64,000 bases of DNA from an uncultured Granulosicoccus sp. Lineage in GTDB: Bacteria; Pseudomonadota; Gammaproteobacteria; Granulosicoccales; Granulosicoccaceae. The translations under genes were made by a program, and so were the position numbers. The stretch spans positions 62,001 through 126,000 of the forward strand of contig CANLNQ010000004.1 of assembly GCA_947492525.1 (NCBI GenBank). The letters run 5' to 3'. Of the stretch, positions 7,861-16,648 are shown one piece after another. Every line of letters starts with the position of its first letter. Within the stretch, counting starts at the first letter, position 1. Below the pieces are notes generated by a model that worked only from the letters and a program-made list of their open reading frames with translations, did not search any database and was not told the origin of the DNA.

Positions 7861-8625
7861 TCAGATCAGATCGCTCATCTTCGCGGCGGCTTTCTTCAGA
7901 TCCGGCAGCATGCCGTAGAGATCGTCCATGCTGATCCGGCTTGTCGGTCCGTGAATGGCGACGGCAGCTCTCAGCTCACCTTGTGCATCTCGTACCGGCA
8001 CGGCAACCGCGACCAGACCCGTGATGAATTCCTGACGATCTTCCGCGTGACCTGCTCTGTGCGCCTCATCCAGACATTCGCGTAGCTGTTCTACATCGAT
8101 AATCGTCTTGTCTGTCAAGCGAGTCAGTTCGATACGGCGCAACAGGTAGTTGCGTTTGATCGTGGGCATCATGGCCAGAAACAGTTTGCCGCTGGCGGTG
8201 CAGTGTATCGGGACGCTTTCGCCGACACCGATCGTCAGTCGCCATGGATGCCGCGTCTCTACGCGGTCCAGATAGAGCACCGACGAACCATTGAGTGTGG
8301 TGAAGTTGCAGGTTTCTCCCACCTTGTCGACCAGCTCGGACAATACCGCGTGGCGCAACTGGCTGACCGTGCCGTGGGTCAGGGTGTCAATGGCCAGCTT
8401 TTGCAAGGCAGGGCCGATCATGAACGTCTTTTCATGCACATCGTGCTTGATCATGCGCATCTCCAGTAATTGCTGACACATGCGATGAACGGTGGGTTTG
8501 GGCAGGTCCAGTTCGCTGGACAATTCTGCCAGAGGCACCGGCTGCGAACGCTCGGCCAGGTATTGGAGCACCATGAGAGTGCGTTCTGCCGAGCTGCTGG
8601 GTTTGATCGATTCCATGTTTTCCAT
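7861..8625 (-). CDS. IclR-family regulator, probable regulator of isethionate genes (IseR-like)
   Basis: About 254 aa from ATG 8625 (MENMESIKPSSSAERTL); ATG 8616 is also possible, and no strong Shine-Dalgarno decides between them. The N-terminal winged HTH covers residues ~10-70 (PVPLAELSSELDLPKPTVHR). The C-terminal IclR effector domain includes HCTASGKLFLAMM and VAVPVRDAQGELRAAVAI. It is divergent from the GMC dehydrogenase and downstream TRAP/xsc genes. The published isethionate clusters of terrestrial and marine bacteria carry an IclR-type iseR, so the context supports this role. The likely operator is at 8664-8678. Confidence 0.85.
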   Translation of the reverse strand: MENMESIKPSSSAERTLMVLQYLAERSQPVPLAELSSELDLPKPTVHRMCQQLLEMRMIKHDVHEKTFMIGPALQKLAIDTLTHGTVSQLRHAVLSELVDKVGETCNFTTLNGSSVLYLDRVETRHPWRLTIGVGESVPIHCTASGKLFLAMMPTIKRNYLLRRIELTRLTDKTIIDVEQLRECLDEAHRAGHAEDRQEFITGLVAVAVPVRDAQGELRAAVAIHGPTSRISMDDLYGMLPDLKKAAAKMSDLI

Positions 8626-8663
8626 GAATTTATTCGAGGGTAGGTATAAAAAATTTATTAATC

Positions 8664-8678
8664 GGAACGTTGCGTTCC
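8664..8678. promoter_or_regulatory. Perfect IclR-type palindrome, candidate IseR operator
   Basis: GGAACG-TTG-CGTTCC lies between the IclR gene and the divergent dehydrogenase gene. It is a perfect 6-bp dyad with 3-bp spacer, flanked by AT-rich DNA. IclR-family operators are short GGAA...TTCC-type palindromes, so the match is good. It lies 38 bp from the regulator start and 106 bp from the dehydrogenase start, so it could serve both promoters. Confidence 0.6.
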
Positions 8679-8784
8679 AAAACAGAATAACTGTATACTT
8701 CCACCATAGCAACTAACCTGTGATAAACATTCATCAAAAGGTTATGCGCACTGTAATTGGGCAGTCTGTTGTCAGGAATGGTCT

Positions 8785-10458
8785 ATGAATGCAAGTTACG
8801 ATTACATTGTAGTTGGGGCAGGGTCAGCCGGTGCCGTACTCGCGGGCCGATTGAGTGAAGATCCTGCAGTCAAGGTGCTCCTGCTGGAGGCGGGCCCAAA
8901 GGACAATTCCTTCTGGATCCACTTGCCTATCGGCTATGGCAAGACCATGTGGAGCAAGAAATACAACTGGTGCTTCCACACCGAGCCCGATCCGGGCATG
9001 AACAATCGCAAGATCTACTGGCCCCGTGGCAAGACACTGGGTGGGTGCAGCTCCATCAATGGTCTCATCTACATCCGAGGTCAGCGAGAGGATTACGATC
9101 ATTGGGCCGAGCTGGGAAACAGCGGCTGGTCATACGACGACTTGCTGCCTTATTTCATTCGTTCGGAAAGAAACCAGCGGGGAGCCAGTGAGTATCATGG
9201 CGCAGAGGGGCCCTTGTCGGTGTCCGACATCGGCGAAAAGAACCAGCTGATCGAAGCATTCATCGAGGGTGCCGTGGAGAACGGCGTGCCACGCACGGAT
9301 GATTTCAATGGGGCGGCGCAGGAAGGCGCCGGTTACTACCAGTTGACCACCTGGAAAGGCTGGCGCTGGAGTACAGCGAAAGGCTATCTGAAGCCTGCGC
9401 GAAACCGTTCCAATCTGCACGTCGAGACCAATGCGCAGGCAACTGGCCTGATCATGGAAGGCAAACGAGCGGTCGGTGTGAAATACCGACAGGGCGGTAC
9501 CATTCGAGAAGCACGTGCTTCGGGTGAAGTCTTGTTGTCGGCAGGAGCCCTGCAGTCTCCACAACTGCTGCAACTCTCGGGTATCGGTCCCGCAGCTGTA
9601 TTGAAGGAACACGGTATCGACGTTCTTCACGATGCGCCCGGTGTGGGCGAAAACCTGCAGGATCATCTGCAGATCCGCGCTACCTACGAAGCGACAGTGC
9701 CCACCACCAATGATCAGTTGAATTCCTGGGCGGGTCAGGCAAAGCTTGGTATGCAGTGGTTGCTGCACCGCTCGGGACCACTGGCCGTGGGTATCAATCA
9801 GGGTGGCTGTTTCATGCGTGCCCTGCCGGATGAGGCGAAGACTCCCGATATACAGTTTCACGTGGCAACATTGTCTGCGGACATGGCAGGCGGCAGCGTA
9901 CATCCGTTCTCCGGATTCACACTCTCTACCTGCCAGCTGCGGCCGGAGTCTCGCGGCCATGCCCATATACAATCCAGCGACCCTCTGATACCACCGGCCA
10001 TGGTGCCCAATTATCTGTCTACCGATCTGGACAGACGAACCGCCATTGCCAGTCTCAAGGCCTCGCGTGCCATAGCCAATTCGAATGCCATGAGCCCCTT
10101 TGTCAAACGGGAAGTCAAGCCCGGCCCGGACGCCACTACTGACGAGGAGCTGCTGGAATTCAGTCGCAATCATGGCGCCACCATCTTCCACCCAACGGGC
10201 ACCTGCAAGATGGGGATCGAAAGTGACCGGATGGCCGTCCTCGATGAACGTCTTCGAGTACGAGGCGTGCAGGGGCTCAGGGTCATCGATTGTTCCGCAA
10301 TGCCGACTCTGGTGTCCGGCAATACCAATGCCCCGGCGGTCGCCATGGCCGAGAAGGCCGTGGACATGATCCTTGAAGATGCCAGACGATCCGCCGCAAG
10401 TGTCTCCGTCAATTCATCCAGGCAGACGGAATCAGAGTCTGCTCTCAGCCCCACCTGA
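8785..10458 (+). CDS. GMC-family FAD dehydrogenase, probable isethionate dehydrogenase (IseJ-like)
   Basis: A 557-aa glucose-methanol-choline oxidoreductase. The FAD motif is YIVVGAGSAGAVLAGRLSED at residues ~6-25. GMC signature 1 is around PRGKTLGGCSSINGLIYIRG, signature 2 is GALQSPQLLQLSGIGP, and the C-terminal catalytic region holds HPTGTCKMG and NTNAPAVAMAEK. Choline-dehydrogenase-like GMC enzymes are the isethionate dehydrogenases (IseJ) in published isethionate clusters, converting isethionate to sulfoacetaldehyde with electrons passed to the respiratory chain. The TRAP transporter, Xsc and Pta directly downstream make this the best call. Another alcohol substrate cannot be excluded from sequence alone. 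AGGAA precedes the ATG. Confidence 0.87.
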   Translation: MNASYDYIVVGAGSAGAVLAGRLSEDPAVKVLLLEAGPKDNSFWIHLPIGYGKTMWSKKYNWCFHTEPDPGMNNRKIYWPRGKTLGGCSSINGLIYIRGQREDYDHWAELGNSGWSYDDLLPYFIRSERNQRGASEYHGAEGPLSVSDIGEKNQLIEAFIEGAVENGVPRTDDFNGAAQEGAGYYQLTTWKGWRWSTAKGYLKPARNRSNLHVETNAQATGLIMEGKRAVGVKYRQGGTIREARASGEVLLSAGALQSPQLLQLSGIGPAAVLKEHGIDVLHDAPGVGENLQDHLQIRATYEATVPTTNDQLNSWAGQAKLGMQWLLHRSGPLAVGINQGGCFMRALPDEAKTPDIQFHVATLSADMAGGSVHPFSGFTLSTCQLRPESRGHAHIQSSDPLIPPAMVPNYLSTDLDRRTAIASLKASRAIANSNAMSPFVKREVKPGPDATTDEELLEFSRNHGATIFHPTGTCKMGIESDRMAVLDERLRVRGVQGLRVIDCSAMPTLVSGNTNAPAVAMAEKAVDMILEDARRSAASVSVNSSRQTESESALSPT

Positions 10459-10567
10459 GCGAACCGTTTCAGTTCGATGGCAAGTCGCCGGTAGCGATTC
10501 ACCAGTCGCCACCGGTCATTACCACAAAGCCTGTCAACCATCAGGCGATAGAATAGGACAGATCACC

Positions 10568-11788
10568 ATGAGCAAGAAAACACCACTTGATCGAAGAGGC
10601 TTCCTGAAGATAGCAGGGCGCTACGGCTATACCTCCGCGTTGCTCGCGGTTGCGGGTACAGTTGGTCCGCTGACACTGGAAGGTGTCGGCACGGCGGCCG
10701 CAGCCACCGCGGCTGAGCGGGACAAGAAGCCCCTGAAGACGCTGAAGTTCGGCGCCTCGGGCTTCAACGAACAGAATCTCAAGATTCAGGAATCCGGACA
10801 GCTCTGGTTTGCGCAGAAGCTGGAAGAGGCCAGTGACGGCGCACTGCAGATCGAATTCATCGGCAGCAACGCCATCTGCAATCAGCTCGATTGCGTCAAG
10901 AAGACCCAGCAGGGCATCGTCGATCTGTTCACCGCCAGTACGCAGAACTCTGCCGGCTCTGCGCCTTACTACAATGTGCTGGATTTCGCCTATATGTTCC
11001 CCAGCCGGGCGGCGCAGCACCATTTCTTCTATCACCCCAAGAGTGAGCAGCTGCTGCGTGAACCCATGCGACGTCTGCATAACATCCAGTTTCTGTACAC
11101 GCATTGCGAGCTGCGTGGATTGATGATGGGCAAGAAGTTCGCGGACAAGCCGACGGTGACCAGTATCGATGAACTGGCCGGTACCAAGAACCGCGTTACC
11201 GGTACGCAGCTGGGCCGCATCGCCATGCAGCTGATGGACCTGAACCCGGTTCCCATCGCATGGGAAGAAACCCTCGATGGCCTGAAGCAGGGCCTGATCG
11301 ATGGTGCCGAGACCTGGATGGGCGCTGCGGCCTACGCCAATATGTCTCCCGTGCTGTCGCAGGCAGTGGATCTGAAATTCTTCTGCGGTACCGAGCACAC
11401 GGCAATGAACAACAAGACGTTCGAGTCATTGCCGGCAGACTTGCAGGATGTGGTCATGGAAACCTCGTTCGAAGCGCAGCAGTACACCCAGCGTGAACAG
11501 GAACGTGCTCTGGTCGAAGTGGTCGGGGCAGTCGACAACCCGCCTGCAGGTACGGTCTTCGGTGACAACGGCGTTCGGGTTGCCACACTGTCCGACGAGG
11601 AAATCCACAAGGCCGAGCAGATGTGTTCACCCGAGTATCGACCGGCTGAATGGGAACAGTGGCGCGAGCGACTGAACAAGATGTCTGGCGGATTGGATGT
11701 CTACAAGGAAATCTACGACATCGCACGCGAGATTCCCAAGGATATGGATGTCGCCTCCGTTGAAGCTCGTCGATGGTGGCAGGGATAA
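10568..11788 (+). CDS. TRAP transporter solute-binding protein, DctP type (IseK-like)
   Basis: A 406-aa periplasmic binding protein starting at ATG 10568. The N-terminus has a twin-arginine motif, DRRGFLK, followed by a hydrophobic segment, so export is probably by Tat. The body shows the DctP pattern (LKFGASGFNEQN, LGRIAMQLMDLNPVPI, LKQGLIDGAETWM). It delivers an anionic C2 sulfonate, most likely isethionate by context, to the DctQM membrane part. It is followed by a strong intercistronic hairpin (11815-11848) and then the membrane genes. Confidence 0.92.
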   Translation: MSKKTPLDRRGFLKIAGRYGYTSALLAVAGTVGPLTLEGVGTAAAATAAERDKKPLKTLKFGASGFNEQNLKIQESGQLWFAQKLEEASDGALQIEFIGSNAICNQLDCVKKTQQGIVDLFTASTQNSAGSAPYYNVLDFAYMFPSRAAQHHFFYHPKSEQLLREPMRRLHNIQFLYTHCELRGLMMGKKFADKPTVTSIDELAGTKNRVTGTQLGRIAMQLMDLNPVPIAWEETLDGLKQGLIDGAETWMGAAAYANMSPVLSQAVDLKFFCGTEHTAMNNKTFESLPADLQDVVMETSFEAQQYTQREQERALVEVVGAVDNPPAGTVFGDNGVRVATLSDEEIHKAEQMCSPEYRPAEWEQWRERLNKMSGGLDVYKEIYDIAREIPKDMDVASVEARRWWQG

Positions 11789-11814
11789 GTCTTCAGGAAG
11801 CTGAAGTGCCTTGA

Positions 11815-11848
11815 CTCGTGCCGGTAGCCGTCAAGCTGCCGGTACGAG
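11815..11848 (+). other. Intercistronic hairpin after the TRAP binding-protein gene
   Basis: CTCGTGCCGGTAGC and GCTGCCGGTACGAG pair over 14 positions (12 Watson-Crick, 2 G-U) with loop CGTCAA. It lies 27 bp after the dctP-type stop and 33 bp before the DctQ-type start, with no T run. It may protect the upstream mRNA or attenuate transcription, giving more binding protein than permease. Confidence 0.7.
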
Positions 11849-11881
11849 ACTTCTCAGTCCGTTTACCCCAGGTGTCTGCAA

Positions 11882-12415
11882 ATGAAATTCTTGATGGCCT
11901 GCCTCAGGTGGCTTGATCGAAACGTGGAGAGAGTGCTGATCCTGATCGCCTACTCTGCCATGGCCTTGATCATCGTCTATGCCGTGTTCGAACGCTTTGT
12001 GTTGAAGACACAAATCCCGTGGAGCTCCTCCATTCCCATTTATCTGTTTCTGTGGGTCACCTGGATCGGTTGTTCCTATAACGTGCGCAAGCGCACGCAC
12101 CTTGTCTTCAACGACATTCGCCTTCGTCTTCCGTACGCCTTGCAGTATGCCTGCATGTGGCTCGATGCCATCCTGTGGCTGGTCTTCGCATCCATTGTCG
12201 TGTACTTCACCATCGAACAGACAAAACTGGTGCAGATGAACTTTGCGATCGTGCAGGGAACGGACAACATCATGCAGTGGTGGTTCTACCTGGCAACGCC
12301 GGTGGCATGGATGCTGTTGATGGTGCGCGTCATTCAGAACCTGATCGACGATATCAAACGCTTCAAGTCTCGCGAAGAGTTCCTCGTGGACATTCAGTCA
12401 ATCGGCAAGGCCTAG
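11882..12415 (+). CDS. TRAP transporter small membrane subunit, DctQ type (IseL-like)
   Basis: A 177-aa inner-membrane protein with four predicted hydrophobic segments (around residues 17-38, 48-66, 90-110 and 130-152) and the DctQ signature WVTWIGCSYNVRKRTHL. It bridges the binding protein and the large DctM transporter. It is separated from the DctM gene by 9 bp, with an AGGAG sequence overlapping its own stop that serves the next gene. Confidence 0.9.
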   Translation: MKFLMACLRWLDRNVERVLILIAYSAMALIIVYAVFERFVLKTQIPWSSSIPIYLFLWVTWIGCSYNVRKRTHLVFNDIRLRLPYALQYACMWLDAILWLVFASIVVYFTIEQTKLVQMNFAIVQGTDNIMQWWFYLATPVAWMLLMVRVIQNLIDDIKRFKSREEFLVDIQSIGKA

Positions 12416-12424
12416 GAGAAATTC

Positions 12425-13711
12425 ATGGATCAGGGAATGTTAATAGGACTGGTGTCGTTGGGCGTCCTGCTGTTGTTCTTGATCGGTGTGCCCATCTTTC
12501 TGGTCATCGGTTTCTGGGTAGTCGGTGTTTCGATCATCATCGATTTCACCCTGGCCAACATCGGTTTTACCTTGTTCGAAGGCCTGAACTTCTTCGGTCT
12601 CCTGTCATTGCCATTGTTCATTCTCACCGGGGATCTCATCGCCGCGGCCGGGATAGCAAAACGTCTGGCAGATTTTGCCCACTCCTGCCTGAGCTGGATG
12701 CGCGGTGGACTCGGCCTGGCAACCATCGGTTCCTGCGGACTGTTTGCGGCCATCTCCGGTTCGAATTCGGCAACCACGGCAACCATTGGCGGCATCATGC
12801 ATCCCGTGCTCGAAAAGGATGGCTATGACTCGCGCTTTGCGGCGGCGACTGCGGCGGCCGGGGGTACGGTGGGAATTATCATACCGCCGTCCATCATATT
12901 CATCGTCTACGGCTTTCTGATGAATCTGTCCATATCGGACCTGTTCGTGGCTGGCATTCTGCCGGGAATACTGATGGTTTTCGCCATGCAGGCCGTTTGC
13001 TGGTACCTGGCAAAGAAGCATGGCTGGGGTTCGGTCGAACCGCTCAGCATGAAACGCATACTGCGCACCGGTCGTCTGGCCTATCTCGGTTTTTTCGCGA
13101 TCTTCATCGTCATCTACGGTATCTATTCGGGAATCTTCTCGCCAACCGAAGCGGCTGCGATCACGGTTGGTTTCTGTCTCCTGGCGGGCTTGCTGCTGAC
13201 CCGTGAAATCAGCTTTCGGCAGTTGCCCGATATCCTCCTGCGTTCGGGGCAGCTCACCGGCATGCTGGCGCCCATGATTGCCATTTCGATCGTCATGCAG
13301 CAGGTGTTCGGTCTGTTGGGTGCGGCGGAGGCGGTGGCCAACTTCGTGGCCTGGTTCGGAGACAGTGAGGTTGTGGTATTGCTGGTCTGCATGGCCATAG
13401 TCATGGCGGCAGGTTGTATTCTCGAGAGCCTGCCGGTGACCGTCATATTCGCGCCCATCCTGGCACCCATTGCCATGGCTCATGGCGTGGATCCGGTGCA
13501 CTTCAGCGTGATCTTTCTGGTGGGTGCTGCAATAGGCTTCATCACACCACCTTTCGGGCTCAATCTGTTTGTCGCCAGTGGCACAACCGGTATTCCGTAT
13601 TCGAAGATCGTACCCTTCGCTTTGATGTATCTTTCGGGCTTGCTGATTGCCTGGATGTTGATTGCCTTTGTACCGTGGTTCTCACTGGCCATGATCCCCG
13701 AAATCGGCTAG
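12425..13711 (+). CDS. TRAP transporter large permease, DctM type (IseM-like)
   Basis: A 428-aa polytopic membrane protein of the DctM family, the normal length. About 12 hydrophobic segments are visible. Conserved stretches include LSLPLFILTGDLIAAAGIAKRL, AISGSNSATTATIGGIMHP and GTVGIIIPPSIIFIVYG. It is the sodium-driven translocation channel for the solute bound by the upstream DctP protein. AGGAG lies 9 bp before the ATG. Confidence 0.93.
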   Translation: MDQGMLIGLVSLGVLLLFLIGVPIFLVIGFWVVGVSIIIDFTLANIGFTLFEGLNFFGLLSLPLFILTGDLIAAAGIAKRLADFAHSCLSWMRGGLGLATIGSCGLFAAISGSNSATTATIGGIMHPVLEKDGYDSRFAAATAAAGGTVGIIIPPSIIFIVYGFLMNLSISDLFVAGILPGILMVFAMQAVCWYLAKKHGWGSVEPLSMKRILRTGRLAYLGFFAIFIVIYGIYSGIFSPTEAAAITVGFCLLAGLLLTREISFRQLPDILLRSGQLTGMLAPMIAISIVMQQVFGLLGAAEAVANFVAWFGDSEVVVLLVCMAIVMAAGCILESLPVTVIFAPILAPIAMAHGVDPVHFSVIFLVGAAIGFITPPFGLNLFVASGTTGIPYSKIVPFALMYLSGLLIAWMLIAFVPWFSLAMIPEIG

Positions 13712-13829
13712 CCGGGCCCGGGGTTCCAAGACTGGATGGAAAAGGACCGATGGATCGGTCTCATAGATTCGATTTTCTCGCGGCTTCTGCCAAATTCAAA
13801 AACACTCAAGACAAGTCGAGGTATTACCC

Positions 13830-15608
13830 ATGAAGATGACAACCGAAGAAGCCTTCGTAAAGGTTCTGCAGCGTCACGGTATCGAGCATGCCTTCGGCAT
13901 CATCGGTTCCGCCATGATGCCCATTTCAGATCTGTTCCCGGCTGCGGGTATCAAGTTCTGGGATTGCGCGCATGAGTGCAACGCCGGCATGAGTGCTGAT
14001 GGCTACACACGTGCCACTGGCAAGATGTCCATGGCAATTGCGCAGAATGGCCCGGGCATCACCAATTTTGTCACACCGGTGAAAACTGCCTACTGGAACC
14101 ACACCCCGCTGTTGCTGGTAACGCCGCAGGCTGCCAACAAGACCATCGGTCAGGGGGGCTTTCAGGAAATCGAGCAGATGGCACTGTTCGAAGACATGGT
14201 GGCCTATCAGGAAGAGGTGCGTGATCCATCACGTATCGCTGAAGTTCTGAACCGGGTCATCCAGCAGGCTCATCGTCTGGCAGGTCCTGCACAGATCAAC
14301 ATTCCTCGCGACTACTGGACTCAGGTCATCGATATCGAACTGCCGCAGGTGGTCAGAATCGAGCGTCCTCGTGGTGGAGAAAGCGCCATCGCCGAAGCGG
14401 CCAGCCTGCTGTCCAACGCGAAATTTCCTGTCATCCTCAATGGCGCCGGTGTAGTGCTGGCTGGTGGTATCGAGGCTTCGGCCAGACTGGCCGAGAAGCT
14501 CGACTCTCCGGTCTGCTGCAACTATCAGCACAACGATGCTTTCCCGGGTAGCCATCCTCTGTCCATGGGTCCGCTGGGATACAACGGTTCCAAGGCTGCA
14601 ATGGAAATCATTGCCAAGGCTGATGTCGTGCTGGCGCTGGGAACACGTCTGAATCCGTTCTCCACCTTGCCGGGCTACGGAATCGACTACTGGCCGAAGG
14701 ATGCCAAGCTGATCCAGGTTGATATCAATGCCGATCGAATCGGACTGACAAAGCCTGTAACCGTAGCCATTCAGGGGGATGCCAAGCGCGTTGCCGAGCA
14801 ATTGCTGAGCGAACTGTCTGCCGGCGCTGGTGACAACAATCGTGATGAGAGACGTTCGCTGGTCGATCAGACCAAGAAGCGTTGGGCTCAGGAACTGGTG
14901 TCCATGGAGCACGAAGATGATGATCCGGGCACTGACTGGAACGAGCGTGCACGCAACCGCGATCCAGAGCGCATGTCGCCACGTAATGCCTGGTTGGCAA
15001 TCCGTGATGCAATGCCTGAAGATGCCATCATCTCCAGTGATATCGGAAACAACTGTGCCATCGGCAATGCCTATCCGACTTTCGAGCAAGGGCGCAAGTA
15101 TCTCTCGCCAGGTCTGTTCGGACCGTGTGGTTATGGTTTTCCCGCGATTCTCGGTGCGAAGATCGGCTGCCCTGATGTGCCAGTCATCGGTTTTGCCGGC
15201 GATGGGGCATTCGGTATCTCCATGAACGAGATGACGGCCTGTGGTCGTGATGACTGGCCAGCCATTACCATGGTCATCTTTCGCAACTATCAGTGGGGTG
15301 CGGAAAAGCGCAACACCACGCTCTGGTTCGAAGACAACTTCGTCGGTACGGAGCTGGACCTGCAGGTGAGTTACGCAAAGATTGCCGAGGCCTGTGGCTT
15401 GAAGGGTATTCAGGTATTCACCACTGAATCGCTGACCGAGACCCTGCAGAGCGCCGTGAAGGATCAGATGGAAAATGGCGTTACAACCTTCATCGAGGTC
15501 ATTCTCAATCAGGAACTGGGCGAACCCTTCCGACGCGACGCCATGAAGAAGCCTGTGTCTGTTGCAGGAATCGATGCGGCCGACATGCAAGTCCAGCAAC
15601 CGAGCTGA
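13830..15608 (+). CDS. xsc: Sulfoacetaldehyde acetyltransferase
   Basis: A 592-aa thiamine-diphosphate enzyme that splits sulfoacetaldehyde with phosphate into acetyl phosphate and sulfite. The start MKMTTEEAFVKVLQRHGIEH and the motif HECNAGMSADGYTRATGKM (with the cofactor-activating Glu) are characteristic of Xsc. The ThDP-binding GDGAFGISMNEM...N motif lies in the C-terminal third. Length matches known Xsc (~590 aa). It is the key desulfonation enzyme of the cluster, 118 bp after the DctM gene and 2 bp before the exporter gene. Confidence 0.96.
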   Translation: MKMTTEEAFVKVLQRHGIEHAFGIIGSAMMPISDLFPAAGIKFWDCAHECNAGMSADGYTRATGKMSMAIAQNGPGITNFVTPVKTAYWNHTPLLLVTPQAANKTIGQGGFQEIEQMALFEDMVAYQEEVRDPSRIAEVLNRVIQQAHRLAGPAQINIPRDYWTQVIDIELPQVVRIERPRGGESAIAEAASLLSNAKFPVILNGAGVVLAGGIEASARLAEKLDSPVCCNYQHNDAFPGSHPLSMGPLGYNGSKAAMEIIAKADVVLALGTRLNPFSTLPGYGIDYWPKDAKLIQVDINADRIGLTKPVTVAIQGDAKRVAEQLLSELSAGAGDNNRDERRSLVDQTKKRWAQELVSMEHEDDDPGTDWNERARNRDPERMSPRNAWLAIRDAMPEDAIISSDIGNNCAIGNAYPTFEQGRKYLSPGLFGPCGYGFPAILGAKIGCPDVPVIGFAGDGAFGISMNEMTACGRDDWPAITMVIFRNYQWGAEKRNTTLWFEDNFVGTELDLQVSYAKIAEACGLKGIQVFTTESLTETLQSAVKDQMENGVTTFIEVILNQELGEPFRRDAMKKPVSVAGIDAADMQVQQPS

Positions 15609-15610
15609 CA

Positions 15611-16648
15611 TTGAGCGCTTTCTCTCCAAAGGTGTGGGCCGAACAGCAGTTCGGCCCGCTGGAACAGCTCGGTCAGGGTATTGCGGTGTCGGTGGTCATT
15701 GGCATCTGCGCGCAATTCCTGTCCGAGCACTATGGCGCACCAGCGATGCTGATGGCCCTGTTGCTCGGTATCGCGTTCAACTTTCTTTCTGAAGAGGGAC
15801 GTTGTGCGGCAGGTATCGGCTTCACGGCCAGAACGGTATTGCGCATGGGCGTGGCCCTGCTGGGTGCGAGAATCAGCGTCGAGCTGCTGATAGGCCTGGG
15901 TTGGGAACTGATACTGCTGGTCATCCTCGGTGTGGCGGCCACCATTGCGTTTGCATTGCTGGGTGCCAAAGTTCTGGGCCGCGGCTGGCGCTTTGCCTTG
16001 CTGACCGGTGGTTCGGTGGCGATCTGCGGTGCGTCAGCTGCCATGGCCATTGCCGCTGTGCTGCCGAAGAATGAACATTCTGAGCGTAATCTGCTGTTCA
16101 CGGTCTTGAGTGTCACGGTACTGAGTACCATTGCGATGATTGCCTATCCGCTTGTCGCTCAGTCCTTCGGGCTGGATGATCGGGCCATCGGTGTATTCCT
16201 GGGCGGTACCATTCATGATGTGGCGCAGGTTGTCGGTGCCGGTTTCTCGGTGTCCGAATCGGCCGGTGAAACCGCCACGCTGGTGAAGCTGATTCGCGTC
16301 AGCATGCTGGCTCCGGTGGTATTGATCATGGCGCTGGTCTTCAGGGGAATGCATATCGAGAACGAAGGGTCGGAGCAGTCAGCGTCACGGCCGCCTCTGG
16401 TTCCGACGTTTGTTGTCGCCTTTCTGATATTCGCCACCTTGAATTCCATCGGCCTGATTCCGGATGTGGTGTCAGCGTTTCTGAGCGATGTATCACGATG
16501 GGCCCTGTTGATCGCAATTGCCGCGGTCGGCATGAAGTCTTCGATGAAGACGATCTTCAATGTCGGTGGCCAAGCCATCATGCTTATCGTGGCCGAAACG
16601 GTATTTCTGGGTGTTTTCATTCTGATTGGATTGGCGTATCTGCAATGA
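15611..16648 (+). CDS. YeiH / UPF0324 family membrane protein, putative sulfite or sulfate exporter
   Basis: A 345-aa membrane protein with about ten hydrophobic segments. YeiH family motifs include [40 protein letters not shown] and [17 protein letters not shown]. It begins with TTG at 15611, two bases after the xsc stop, so it is coupled to xsc. Sulfonate degraders need to expel sulfite or sulfate; in many this is done by TauZ/TauE-type proteins, and here a YeiH protein holds that position. Export substrate is inferred from context. Confidence 0.85.
   Translation: MSAFSPKVWAEQQFGPLEQLGQGIAVSVVIGICAQFLSEHYGAPAMLMALLLGIAFNFLSEEGRCAAGIGFTARTVLRMGVALLGARISVELLIGLGWELILLVILGVAATIAFALLGAKVLGRGWRFALLTGGSVAICGASAAMAIAAVLPKNEHSERNLLFTVLSVTVLSTIAMIAYPLVAQSFGLDDRAIGVFLGGTIHDVAQVVGAGFSVSESAGETATLVKLIRVSMLAPVVLIMALVFRGMHIENEGSEQSASRPPLVPTFVVAFLIFATLNSIGLIPDVVSAFLSDVSRWALLIAIAAVGMKSSMKTIFNVGGQAIMLIVAETVFLGVFILIGLAYLQ

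Noticed and set aside
14229-15629. A 466-codon minus-strand open frame inside xsc
   Set aside because: It is fully antisense to an unmistakable Xsc, has no family motifs, and such long shadow frames are common in this GC-rich sequence. The same applies to long antisense frames in the GMC gene (9130-10191), DctM gene (12605-13501), OppF-like gene (36133-37182) and permease 1 (20997-21944).
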